Positions 1 to 7,601 of a stretch of DNA of 11,466 nt are shown in pieces (positions within the stretch are counted from its first letter, which is position 1; every line of letters begins with the position of its first letter). The notes beneath the pieces were generated by a model. It was given only the letters and a program-made list of their open reading frames with translations, searched no databases and was not told the origin of the DNA. The translations under genes were made by a program, and so were the position numbers. The stretch is from CAZFAP01 sp964516325 (lineage in GTDB: Bacteria; Auribacterota; JABMQX01), in contig CAZFAP010000157.1 of NCBI GenBank assembly GCA_964516325.1, positions 1-11,466 on the forward strand. The letters are read 5' to 3'.

Positions 1-954
1 GCCGTAATGCTCGATGGTTACACGAATCGTCTTGTTGAAGACGATGGGGTCGTTGATGTGCCAGCGATACGCGACGGTCTTGGAGCCGATCTCGCCCCAC
101 CCGTCGGTGTACGGCACGCCAAAGAGGGGGAAACTTGCCTCCCGCAAGCCCCAGGCACAGAGGAAGTAATCCTCCGTGCCCGTTCCCCAGATGGACGGCT
201 TCTGTTCGCCGTCTATATAGATTTTCTCGTCGCCCTCGCCGAACCATTCGGGGCTTCGGCTGCGAACGGAGAGGACCGTGCCGACGTAATGCCCCCGCCC
301 TTCTGCGTCGAGAATGAGATAGTCCTTTCCCTCTTCGCACGGGAACTCGCGCCTGTATTGCGCGCAAAAATAAGCAGTGCCTCGGGGCAGACTTTCTTTC
401 TGCACCCAGTCTATGTTCCAGTAGAGGGCGACGAGGGGCTTTTTGCTTTCGTTCGTCACGACGAGCTTCGCCGAATTCCGAAAAGGCATGGGCCAGAAGC
501 AATTGTACGACCTGCCATTTTCGACCTGAACCGGCACGCTGTTCACGGTCATCCTCATGCCAAACCCGCCCGCGAAGAAATCTCCGAGGGGCGATTCCAC
601 GTCTGGCTTTTCGCGCCCGTCCCAGTACATTCGCAACACAATCTCCGACGGGTCCGCACAGCCCTCCCTGGAGATCCAGCTCGGGTCCTTGTCGGGGAAA
701 GTGATCCAAATGTGCCGGATGATTCCCGGTCCTTTCAAGTCGGCCAGCGTCAATGATTCGCCCGATTTGACGAGCCGGTTATCCCAGTTGCTCATCGGGT
801 CGCAGTTGCCCTCCTTGTCCCTCCCTGTGGACGTTACCCTTCGACTCCGCCCTTCCTGGAACCTTTCCAGTCCGTCAAGACCGGCTGTGGGTCGAGCGCT
901 CGCGCAGCAAAAAACCAGGCCCAAAGTCAACAGGGTCATCATGGTGTTTCTCAT
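1..954 (-). CDS. GH172 / DUF2961 family secreted glycoside hydrolase, N-terminal part
   Basis: Open from an ATG at 954 to the window edge without a stop: 318 residues, so the C-terminus is missing. Residues 1-20 look like a signal peptide (hydrophobic MMTLLTLGLVFCCASA), implying export. The body carries hallmarks of DUF2961, now CAZy family GH172: GPGIIRHIWITF (75-86), SPLGDFF (121-127), a central jelly-roll-like stretch with MPFRNSAKLVVTNES, GTGTEDYF (257-264, holding a strongly conserved acidic pair) and YRWHINDPIVF (296-306). Characterised GH172 members act on furanosides (alpha-fructofuranosides, difructose anhydride, D-arabinan); the substrate here cannot be read from sequence. Simple members run to roughly 370-420 residues, so perhaps 50-100 are lost. 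A purine-rich GGGGGAACGG precedes the ATG; in-frame ATGs at codons 5 and 6 are alternatives. It is separated by 146 bases from the methyltransferase upstream, so it may have its own promoter. Family call firm; activity inferred. Confidence 0.88.
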   Translation of the reverse strand, partial: MRNTMMTLLTLGLVFCCASARPTAGLDGLERFQEGRSRRVTSTGRDKEGNCDPMSNWDNRLVKSGESLTLADLKGPGIIRHIWITFPDKDPSWISREGCADPSEIVLRMYWDGREKPDVESPLGDFFAGGFGMRMTVNSVPVQVENGRSYNCFWPMPFRNSAKLVVTNESKKPLVALYWNIDWVQKESLPRGTAYFCAQYRREFPCEEGKDYLILDAEGRGHYVGTVLSVRSRSPEWFGEGDEKIYIDGEQKPSIWGTGTEDYFLCAWGLREASFPLFGVPYTDGWGEIGSKTVAYRWHINDPIVFNKTIRVTIEHYG

Positions 955-973
955 TTCCGTTCCCCCATTTTGG

Positions 974-993
974 GCGGCCGTAGAGCCGGCCGC
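974..993. repeat. GC-rich hairpin in the leader of the GH172 gene
   Basis: GCGGCCG (974-980) pairs perfectly with CGGCCGC (987-993) around the 6-base loop TAGAGC. It lies about 20 bases upstream of the GH172 ATG on the minus strand. No T-run follows on either strand, so it is not a standard terminator. It may simply be one of the many short GC hairpins of this genome. Confidence 0.4.
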
Positions 994-1099
994 TGTTGTG
1001 GCGCAAGCGCGCCGTTTCGTGGCGATTGACAGACAAACCGGCGGGTCGTGGACAAAGCGTTCTCCCAGGAGAGCGATGCACTTCCCGACGAGAATTCCC

Positions 1100-1136
1100 A
1101 TTATATTCCTGACGTTTTCTTGTCCGCTCGGACAAG
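1100..1136 (-). promoter_or_regulatory. TATAAT box with upstream 18-bp palindrome (candidate GH172 promoter)
   Basis: On the minus strand a perfect TATAAT (plus positions 1100-1105) overlaps the methyltransferase stop codon. Upstream of it lies the perfect palindrome CTTGTCCGAGCGGACAAG (1119-1136). The best -35 match, CGGACA, would have only a 15-base spacer, so the promoter call is weak. If real, it would transcribe the GH172 gene with a leader of about 140 bases, and the palindrome could be an operator. The palindrome also encodes part of the methyltransferase C-terminus, so coincidence is possible. Confidence 0.3.
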
Positions 1137-1937
1137 CAGGAGATACCCTTTCGTGAAAAAGAGCAAGCGGTTGAACTGAACCAGCAGCCAGCACATAGGA
1201 TACAGTAACCAGGAGACAGCAACAGCTCTCCCGCCCTGCTCGAAGTCTCGCTCGGTCACGAGGGTCCCTTTGCGTGTTTCACTACCCTTTCCCATGCGGC
1301 TGTGAAGAAATCCGAACACCGTATCAATCAGGTGCGAAAAGAATCGCGAATAACTCATGACTCGTTGGACTGTGAAACGGTCGCCGAGGAGTTGTCGCAG
1401 GTCGTGCTCGCCGTAGCCGGGGCGGACATGCCCATGGCGCTCGTCGGTCAAGCCAAGAGCGAGCCGCACGGGCCTCAGGATTGCTCCCCGCTTGGCGTGG
1501 GGAACGTTCACAACCAGTACGCCGCCCGGTCGCAGCACACGGAATAACTCGGCGACGAAAGCGCGGTCATCTTGAATGTGCTCCAGGTAATCAATCACGA
1601 CGACGAGGTCAAAGTGGCCGGTCGGGAAAGGAAGCAGGGCGCCCTGGAGCGAATGGACGTTTTCGCCGACGGTCTCGCGGATGACCTCAACCGTTTCGGG
1701 CATATCGGCGCTATGCCAGACACCGCCTTTTTGCCTCAGCAGATAGCTGATCACACCGTTATCCCCTCCGATGTCGAGACACGCTCTCCCTTCGAGCGGC
1801 GGGAGAAATCGCTCGATTGCTCGAAGCTTCTCCTGCTTGAGGACCGACTTGCGGTACAGCCGCATCGCCCAGGGGAGAGATGGCTTTCGATCTGACGACC
1901 GACAGCCGCACGCCCTGAATTGTGTGACGATGTTCAT
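1101..1937 (-). CDS. Class I SAM-dependent methyltransferase with hydrophobic C-terminus
   Basis: 278 residues from the ATG at 1937, which overlaps the upstream dehydrogenase stop as ATGA and follows a GGGGGCGGGAA purine stretch. A longer in-frame start at 2036 would add 33 arginine-rich residues inside the upstream gene and is unlikely. Methyltransf_11-type Rossmann signatures are present: LDIGGDNG (54-61, SAM-binding glycine loop), FPTGHFDLVVVIDYLEHI (104-121, motif II plus the 'D.LEH' element) and LRPGG (135-139). Residues 238-270 are rich in hydrophobic and aromatic residues (VSWLLYPMCWLLVQFNRLLF) followed by basic ones, suggesting membrane attachment. The substrate is unknown; a lipid, polyprenyl or glycolipid acceptor would fit the tail and the glycerol-phosphate neighbour, but that is inference. 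Tight overlap indicates translational coupling with the dehydrogenase. Confidence 0.85.
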   Translation of the reverse strand: MNIVTQFRACGCRSSDRKPSLPWAMRLYRKSVLKQEKLRAIERFLPPLEGRACLDIGGDNGVISYLLRQKGGVWHSADMPETVEVIRETVGENVHSLQGALLPFPTGHFDLVVVIDYLEHIQDDRAFVAELFRVLRPGGVLVVNVPHAKRGAILRPVRLALGLTDERHGHVRPGYGEHDLRQLLGDRFTVQRVMSYSRFFSHLIDTVFGFLHSRMGKGSETRKGTLVTERDFEQGGRAVAVSWLLYPMCWLLVQFNRLLFFTKGYLLLVRADKKTSGI

Positions 1938-3613
1938 TTCCCGCCCCCGGGCACGAAGACTTTCTTTACGTCGTTGAGTTCTTTTTCCCGTCGAGCTCGC
2001 TCCCAACCCAATTCGGCGGCCGCGATCTCGGCGCACGCCCGAAGCGCCTCGTCCCCCGGGTTACCGAGGCAGCCGAGGTCGGTTCTCCGCATGACCACAT
2101 CGGTCAAGCAGCACGCCGCCTCTTCGCGAATGCCGTGGACGATCTCTGCCTTAAGGACCTCTGGCGAACCAGGGAGAGTCTCGCCCAGCCTGGCATCTCG
2201 CTCGACATAACGCAGGATTCGCAGATATTCGGAGCCGTAGTTATAGACGAGGCGCCGCACAACCTTTTCGCCAAACCGTCGTGAATGTTCCCGCAGTGCG
2301 CGCCGCAGGAAGTCCTCGAATCTTTCAATCTTGCCGCCGAATAATCGCTTTCGCGTGGTGAGCGTCCGGGGTGGCGCGTCGTATCCCAGCTTTCGGAAGA
2401 CGAAGTCCACGACTTTTTCCGCGAGGAGTCGGCACGTGGTGTATTTGACGCCGACGACACTGATTAACCCCTGAATGCGGTCTCGCTTTGCGTGATCGGT
2501 GATCTCGTACTTGCGGGCAGCCTTGGAAACGGCCCGCTCGACATTCTTCTCGGTTATCGGTCGCAGACCACCGTACCAGAATGTGACGCTTTCCCGCTTG
2601 AGGCAAGCACCGGGGTAAGCGGCGTTGATTTCCCGCACGAATTCCTCGATGTCGCGTTCCGTAACGGCGAAATTGTCCGGATCGCCCCTATAGACCACGT
2701 CGGTCGTCCCTATCAAGGATCGCCCCCGCCACGGGGTCACGAAAAGCAGCCTTCTGCCGCGGCTCAGAACCGCCTCCACGTCTTTCTGCTGGCTGGGGAC
2801 GCCGAAGGCGCATTCTCTGCAAAGGAGCGGGGCGACGATTTGAATGCCCTTGGATCGAACGACGGTGCGTTCGGGCGGGCGATACCTCAACAGCCCCAGC
2901 ACAATGTCCGACCAGGGTCCCGTTACGTTGGCAACGACCTTCGCCCGAATCTCAAATTGCTCTCCGGTGAATACATCCTTGACCGTGGCGCTTGCGACCC
3001 GTTTGCCGTGGAGGACAAACCCCACGACCTCTGCATAATTTGCGAGGGTTGCGCCCGCTTCGGCAGCCGACCGGGCGAAAGAAAGCGTCAGCCGCTCGGA
3101 GTTGTACATCTGCGCGTCGTAGAATACGCCTCCGCCGGTGAGCCGTTTGGGCACGAGACCGGGAAGAATTCGCGCAACTCTATACGCAGAAATCACCCGC
3201 CCGTTTGGAATGAACTTCTCCGGGTCGGAAAGCTGATTGCGGTCATAGCTCATCACGTCGTTGAGGAGCATAGCCGCCGCAAGAGCTTCCGTTCCTTCCC
3301 TCATGTGCCCATACGTGGGAATCAAGAAAGGAAGCGGGTGCACGAGGTGCGGCGCGATTCGCATCAGGACCATCCGCTCGTGGATGGATTGCCTCATCCG
3401 GCGAAAATCGAGGTGCTGCAAATAGCGCAGCCCGCCGTGAACAATGCGCAGCGTCGCCGACGAGGTCGCCTCGCCAAAGTCCCCCTTTTCGACGAGCGCG
3501 ACGGAAAGTCCCCGCAGCGCAGCGTCCCACGCGATGCACACGCCGTTGATTCCGCCGCCGATGACCAGAAGGTCGTATTCTTTGCTGGAGAACTCTGAAA
3601 GGTCTCGGTTCAA
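1934..3613 (-). CDS. glpD: FAD-dependent glycerol-3-phosphate dehydrogenase (GlpD/GlpA family)
   Basis: 559 residues from a TTG at 3613. Oxidises sn-glycerol-3-phosphate to dihydroxyacetone phosphate, passing electrons to the quinone pool at the inner membrane face. Dinucleotide-binding fold: YDLLVIGGGINGVCIAWD (13-30). Family block ATSSATLRIVHGGLRYL (49-65) parallels the ATSSA..IHGGLRYLE of E. coli GlpD. NVTGPW (229-234), PWRGRSLIGTTD (294-305), GGLRP (348-352) and VGVKYTTCRLLAEK (387-400) match the FAD- and substrate-site segments of the family. The C-terminal DAO_C region (about 415-540) ends with TDVVMRRTDLG (504-514), as in GlpD. Start choice: TTG 3613 has AAGAGG 8 bases upstream and follows a sigma70-like promoter at 3654-3682. 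The longer frame (TTG 3706, 590 residues) has no ribosome site and starts upstream of that promoter. No glycerol kinase or facilitator lies nearby. The 3' end overlaps the methyltransferase by 4 bases. Confidence 0.93.
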   Translation of the reverse strand: MNRDLSEFSSKEYDLLVIGGGINGVCIAWDAALRGLSVALVEKGDFGEATSSATLRIVHGGLRYLQHLDFRRMRQSIHERMVLMRIAPHLVHPLPFLIPTYGHMREGTEALAAAMLLNDVMSYDRNQLSDPEKFIPNGRVISAYRVARILPGLVPKRLTGGGVFYDAQMYNSERLTLSFARSAAEAGATLANYAEVVGFVLHGKRVASATVKDVFTGEQFEIRAKVVANVTGPWSDIVLGLLRYRPPERTVVRSKGIQIVAPLLCRECAFGVPSQQKDVEAVLSRGRRLLFVTPWRGRSLIGTTDVVYRGDPDNFAVTERDIEEFVREINAAYPGACLKRESVTFWYGGLRPITEKNVERAVSKAARKYEITDHAKRDRIQGLISVVGVKYTTCRLLAEKVVDFVFRKLGYDAPPRTLTTRKRLFGGKIERFEDFLRRALREHSRRFGEKVVRRLVYNYGSEYLRILRYVERDARLGETLPGSPEVLKAEIVHGIREEAACCLTDVVMRRTDLGCLGNPGDEALRACAEIAAAELGWERARREKELNDVKKVFVPGGGK

Positions 3614-3621
3614 TCGTTTGG

Positions 3622-3627
3622 CCTCTT
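3622..3627 (-). promoter_or_regulatory. Ribosome-binding site deciding the glpD start
   Basis: AAGAGG on the minus strand, 8 bases before the TTG at 3613. No comparable purine-rich site precedes the alternative TTG at 3706, so it supports the shorter 559-residue protein. Confidence 0.6.
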
Positions 3628-3653
3628 GGCAGTCCTCAATGAAAGACGACGGT

Positions 3654-3682
3654 AGTATATAGAATCGGCTCTGGCCGGGCAA
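3654..3682 (-). promoter_or_regulatory. Sigma70-like promoter of the glpD-methyltransferase unit
   Basis: On the minus strand TTGCCC (-35, plus 3677-3682; 4 of 6 to consensus) is followed after exactly 17 bases by TATACT (-10, plus 3654-3659; 5 of 6). Transcription would begin near 3647, giving a leader of about 35 bases before the TTG at 3613. It lies inside the longer reading frame, which argues that frame is not translated from 3706. No clear operator is visible next to it. Confidence 0.5.
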
Positions 3683-3846
3683 CACAGTGGGAGTGTCGCG
3701 AGACAAACGGAGGGTCGCAACCGCAGAAAGGGCAGAGAACGCAAAGGAACCGGTTAGGTGGCGCAGACTCTCGGTCGCTGGGATCTCTGGGCAGCGCGTG
3801 GTGATTGAAAGACAGAGCAGCGCTTAAGACCGGTTCCCGGCGGCGC

Positions 3847-6800
3847 TCATTGAAGCTCTTCTTCGATCCTGTAAAACCTCTGCCGCACGCCGGGGTCGCC
3901 CGGTCGGTTGCCGTTCATGCCGGGGGCAGTGCCTTTATCCGTCCAGGTCATGAAGCCGCCGTTGAGCCCTTCCTTCACGATGTCTTTATCGGCGTCGGAA
4001 ACCTCGCGCCAGACTGCGGACGGCTTCATCTCTTCCGCCCAGTAAACAAAATACCGCATTCCGGGGAGCCAGGACCATCGCACCTCGAGAGCACCCGGAT
4101 AACTGGCGCTCTTCTGCACCCTGTCTATCAGGACTGGAATCCACTCCAGTGAGAAGTCAACATTCTCGAGGATCTGGGAGCCGGACAATGTAACCGGCGT
4201 CGCCTCGCTGCTGGACCCCTTGTGGTCGTAGAACTGCGTGGCATAATGCAGCTTCCACGTCCAGAGGGCAAACGTGCCGGGCGGCACGCGCAGGGTATAG
4301 CTGCCATCCGCGCCCGACTCTGCTCCCCCCATGAAAGCCCCCGTCCCGTAATCCCGCGCATAGACCTGCACCCCGGCGATTGGCGTCCCGCCATCCGACT
4401 GATAGACATGTCCCTTGATCGTGGCACTCGCTGCCTCAAGGGCGAAGTTAATCCCGGACTTTTCTTCTGGCGCAAGCACTGTTACCAGCGTCGCTTGCGC
4501 AGCATTGTGCGTGTTGTCGTAATATTCGCTGACCCATCCTGCCGCAGACGCCCAGAGCTTGTAACTGCCGCTCGCCGGCACGATCGTGTAGGAGCCATCT
4601 GCCCCCGACGGCGGACTGTTGTACGACTCGCCCGTAACCGTGTCACTCGCATTCACCCATGCCCCCGCGATGGGCGTTTTGCCGTCCGCCTGATACACAT
4701 AGCCGAGTATCTTTCCGCCAAGCTCGAAGACGAAATCTATGTCCGGCACAATCTGCTCATCGGGGACGGTGACCGGCGTTGCCTCCTCGCGCCGGTTTTT
4801 ACCGTTGTAGTACTGGAACGGCCAGTCGGCCGCCCAAGCGGAGACCCTGTATCTGCCGGGCGGGACCCACAGCGTGTAACTTCCATCGGCAGCAGTCTGG
4901 ACCGTAGCCATGCCGCTGTCGGTGGCATAATCGTTGGCCGAGACCGACGCCCCCGCGACTGGCGTTGTCCCATCGTTCCGGTAGAGGTGCCCGGCAATTC
5001 CCGTCCGGGCCTCTGCAGGCGTGAAGTCCACGCCTGTTCTTGTCTGTGGAACTGTCAGTGTGATCGTAGAAGCCTCGCTGAAGAGGTACGTGTCAAGGTA
5101 ATACTCCGGGAGCCAGCCGTCCGCCCCCGCCCGAACCTTGTAACTGCCGCTCGGAACCGAGAGGCAGTAGGAGCCGTCCCAGCCCGTTTGGGCATCTGCT
5201 ATCCAGGCGCGGGAGGTCGCGTCCTGTGCCGAAACATACGCCCCTTCTACGGGAACCGTGCCGCCGGCCTGGTAAACGTGCCCCTTTATTGTCGCGCCCG
5301 GTTGGAGAATGAAATCAATTCCTGCGGTCTCCTGACCCTCGATCGCGTCAACGCGGGTCGCCTCCTCCCTCAACACGGCGCCATCAAAGTACTGGTCAGA
5401 CGACCCGCACACGCCGCGCGCCCGCACCAGGTATGAGCCGCTCGGAACCTCAAGCCTGTAGCTGCCATCTGCTTCGGTATCGTCGCGGGCCACCCAATTC
5501 CATGTCCCGAAGACGCAGGCTTCCACGGCTGCCCCTAGGATGGCCGTAGTTGCATCCTCCTGGTAAACGTGGCCGCTTATGTACCCGGCGCGAGCCAAAA
5601 CGAAATCAATTCCGCCCGTTTCACTCGGAGCCGACACGACCACGGGCGAGGCTTCCGTCCACACAGAACCATTGAGGTAATACTGGTCGAACCACCCCTC
5701 GACCTCTCGGACCCGGACCATATACGTACCCGAGGGCACCCACAGGGTATAACTACCGTCAGGGAGGGTTTCCGTATAGGCAGCGAAGGTCCATGTCCCG
5801 AACACATAGGCGTCAACGTTCGCCCGCTCCACTGGGGTCACGCCATCGTCCTCGTAAACGTGCCCTGTGATCGTCCCGGCCTTTTCGAGCAGGAAGTCAA
5901 TGCCGGAAACCGTCCCCGAAGGCGGAGCGTGCACAGGCTGGTTGGGCGGGTCGGCATATCCCGTGCCGATGAGCCTGTCCTCCTCCAGGTCAACCCACCA
6001 GTCGCCCTCGATGACTCCGAGCGCATAGCTGCCATCTGCGCGGGTGTAGGCGATGACATTCGTCCCGTCGTCGCCCCCCTGCATGTTCCCGATGACCGAG
6101 TAGGCTGGCAACCCCTGCTGGGTTTCCGCGTCCTTGACAACCCCCGTAATCAGGGTTGTCGCCGGGTCGCACGGGAAATCTACGTCAGCCACATCGGAGC
6201 CCGAGATGGTAACGGAACGCTCCGCCGGAGGAACACACCCCAGCCTCGCTATTTGCTCGTCTGACAGAGAGACTTCGTCCCATACTCCGTCCACAACGAC
6301 CAATGTATACACTCCCTCGTTGTTCGTGACAGCAAGACCAAAGAATCTCTCGGCATCGGCGGAGACCAATTTCCCGCCGAGAGCTTCGTCGGTATCGGTA
6401 CGGAAAACCCTGCCGGAGATGGTTCGGTTACCGGGGAACACAACCAAGGGGTCGGGGAGAGGATTGGACCCGGCGGAAGCGGCGAGAATCCCGGCGCTTC
6501 CTTCCTCAAACTTGGTAACCGCGCCGACCTGGAATGCGTAAACGCCGTATTGGCCCGGCTTTTCCACCCGCAGCTCGAACGTTCCGTCCGCCGCGGTGAC
6601 AGCCATTGAGAGTTCCTGATCTGCGGTCATGTCAACGACCTGGACAATGGCACCTCCGGCGGGAGCGCCCTCAAATTCCACCTCGCCCGTGATCACGCAT
6701 GGGTAAGAGGAATCCTGCACGACGGTGAAGCTCGCCTTTGCCGTGGAGGCGTTTTCGTCAGTAACCTTGACGATAAAATGACCGGAGAACCACCAGACGC

Positions 6801-7167
6801 CGTTCTCGACGAGCCTCGCTTTCACGGAAGAGTTGACCGCGCCGTCCACGTCGCGCCAGTAGTCCGCATTGCCGAGGTGAGGAGCTTGCCCATCGGCGAC
6901 CTCAAAGCCCATGAACCTGTTGTCAGCCGGGTCAATGGTTCCGTCGCCGTCCACGTCAATGTAAACGTCGAACGTCAACTCGTTCCCGGCGGCTGCCGTG
7001 TTCGCCTGAACCGTTACGACGGTTGTCTTATCTCCCAGCGTATAGGTTGACGGAGAGACCGTAACGGTCGTTACGGCAAAGCAATATTGGCTTGAGAGCA
7101 TCACCGAAATGAGAGTTAGGGCAAAGCCCACCCGCCCAAGCGCAAAAGAAGCCTTTGTTCGATACAT
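3847..7167 (-). CDS. Large secreted protein with nine carboxypeptidase-regulatory-like repeats
   Basis: 1106 residues from the ATG at 7167, chosen because GGGGGGA stands about 8 bases upstream and a signal peptide starts there (basic residues, hydrophobic core GFALTLISVMLSS, likely cleavage after CFA at 31). The longer frame to 7269 puts 34 non-signal residues first. Residues 32-156 form a distinct N-terminal domain with a calcium-loop-like DVDGDGTIDP (71-80). Residues 157-1009 are nine units of the CarboxypepD_reg/CNA-B-like beta-sandwich type: three divergent (157-431) and six regular (432-1009). Each regular unit opens with I.GHVY and a DG.TP.AGA..SA segment, then DGSYTL.VPSG.Y..RA, an aromatic QYY, EAT.V.V and a GIDF.L end. 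The last 97 residues are a different domain (RWSWLPGMRYFVYW ... QRFYRI) common at the ends of secreted proteins in these phyla. No catalytic motif or sorting signal; probably structural or adhesive at the surface. Function not known. Confidence 0.85.
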   Translation of the reverse strand: MYRTKASFALGRVGFALTLISVMLSSQYCFAVTTVTVSPSTYTLGDKTTVVTVQANTAAAGNELTFDVYIDVDGDGTIDPADNRFMGFEVADGQAPHLGNADYWRDVDGAVNSSVKARLVENGVWWFSGHFIVKVTDENASTAKASFTVVQDSSYPCVITGEVEFEGAPAGGAIVQVVDMTADQELSMAVTAADGTFELRVEKPGQYGVYAFQVGAVTKFEEGSAGILAASAGSNPLPDPLVVFPGNRTISGRVFRTDTDEALGGKLVSADAERFFGLAVTNNEGVYTLVVVDGVWDEVSLSDEQIARLGCVPPAERSVTISGSDVADVDFPCDPATTLITGVVKDAETQQGLPAYSVIGNMQGGDDGTNVIAYTRADGSYALGVIEGDWWVDLEEDRLIGTGYADPPNQPVHAPPSGTVSGIDFLLEKAGTITGHVYEDDGVTPVERANVDAYVFGTWTFAAYTETLPDGSYTLWVPSGTYMVRVREVEGWFDQYYLNGSVWTEASPVVVSAPSETGGIDFVLARAGYISGHVYQEDATTAILGAAVEACVFGTWNWVARDDTEADGSYRLEVPSGSYLVRARGVCGSSDQYFDGAVLREEATRVDAIEGQETAGIDFILQPGATIKGHVYQAGGTVPVEGAYVSAQDATSRAWIADAQTGWDGSYCLSVPSGSYKVRAGADGWLPEYYLDTYLFSEASTITLTVPQTRTGVDFTPAEARTGIAGHLYRNDGTTPVAGASVSANDYATDSGMATVQTAADGSYTLWVPPGRYRVSAWAADWPFQYYNGKNRREEATPVTVPDEQIVPDIDFVFELGGKILGYVYQADGKTPIAGAWVNASDTVTGESYNSPPSGADGSYTIVPASGSYKLWASAAGWVSEYYDNTHNAAQATLVTVLAPEEKSGINFALEAASATIKGHVYQSDGGTPIAGVQVYARDYGTGAFMGGAESGADGSYTLRVPPGTFALWTWKLHYATQFYDHKGSSSEATPVTLSGSQILENVDFSLEWIPVLIDRVQKSASYPGALEVRWSWLPGMRYFVYWAEEMKPSAVWREVSDADKDIVKEGLNGGFMTWTDKGTAPGMNGNRPGDPGVRQRFYRIEEELQ
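4141..5874 (-). repeat. Six tandem 94-97 codon repeats inside the secreted protein
   Basis: In-frame units, in order of translation: 5584-5874, 5293-5583, 5002-5292, 4714-5001, 4423-4713 and 4141-4422. Lengths are 97, 97, 97, 96, 97 and 94 codons. Each starts at a (T/Y/K/G)I.G(H/Y)(V/L)Y motif and ends at (I/V)(D/N)F. The DGSY and GHVY cores are nearly constant while loops differ, so they arose by duplication but have diverged. Three poorer units precede them (6427-6699, 6154-6426, 5875-6153). Confidence 0.8.
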
Positions 7168-7355
7168 ACCTGATTCCCCCCGGTTGAAGAACGGTCGAAC
7201 TTGATCGCTTGCTATCCTTTTCACGTTCAACTTCACGGGTAGAATGGCACAAGCGTCTCCGACCGTCAATAGCCGCTTCCTCCGCGGCGTGTGGCGACGC
7301 AGCAGCGAAGGATTTCATCGCGGAAAGCGCAGGGATCGCGGAGAAGAAGAGTTTT
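7168..7355. other. Gene-free leader region of the repeat protein
   Basis: Between the repeat-protein ATG and the first phased-word palindrome. On the minus strand a TTGACG (plus 7264-7269) resembles a -35 box, but the hexamer 17 bases on (CATTCT) is a poor -10, so no promoter is claimed. No RNA gene or ORF of conviction was seen. Confidence 0.4.
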
Positions 7356-7497
7356 GACAGGATGACAGGATTGACCGGATGATCAGGAACCGCAGATGGC
7401 CGCAGATGAACGGGGATGGATTGCAGACTGCGTATCTGCGTGTATCTGCGTGCATCCGCGGTTACCTGCCAATCCTGTGCATTCTGTGAATCCCGCC
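7356..7497. repeat. Nested imperfect palindrome built of GACAGGAT and CGCAGATG words
   Basis: The left outer arm (7356-7387) repeats degenerate GACAGGAT words; the right outer arm (7466-7497) carries the complementary ATCCTGTG, ATTCTGTG and ATCCCG words. Inside, AACCGCAGATG-GCCGCAGATG-AACGGGGAT (7388-7417) faces its near reverse complement ending ATCCGCGGTT (about 7430-7463). Words recur roughly every 8-10 bases. I recall similar CGCAGATGAACGCAGAT and ACAGGATTAACAGGAT words from intergenic DNA of other environmental bacteria, but could not check. Function unknown. Confidence 0.65.
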
Positions 7498-7517
7498 AAA
7501 AGAGAAAGAGTCAGGCT

Positions 7518-7580
7518 GGGTGACAGGATAACAGGATTAACGGGATTGTCCTGTGCATCACATCCCGTAAATCGTGTCCA
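7518..7580. repeat. Second GACAGGATAACAGGAT palindrome
   Basis: GGTGACAGGATAACAGGATT then AACGGGAT (from 7518) faces TCCTGTGCATCACATCCCG then TAAATCGTGTCC (to 7580), a loose inverted repeat of the same word family as the element at 7356-7497. It is separated from that element by about 20 bases. Confidence 0.5.
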
Positions 7581-7601
7581 AGGAGAGGAAGTCGAGACAC
7601 A

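Noticed and set aside
7..756. 249-codon plus-strand open frame
   Set aside because: It is the antisense of the GH172 gene, whose minus-strand frame carries clear family motifs and a signal peptide.
2492..3598. 368-codon plus-strand open frame
   Set aside because: Lies antisense to the strongly supported GlpD; no recognisable domain.
3746..3837. GGAACCGGT (3746-3754) pairing with ACCGGTTCC (3829-3837) as terminator of the repeat protein
   Set aside because: The 9-bp arms are 74 bases apart and each is itself nearly palindromic; the T-content after it is poor, so termination is not supported.
4222..5436. 404-codon plus-strand open frame
   Set aside because: Repetitive composition mirrors the repeats of the minus-strand secreted protein; antisense shadow.
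7241..7269. Promoter TTGACG-17-CATTCT before the repeat protein
   Set aside because: The -35 is good, but the -10 matches only half of the consensus.
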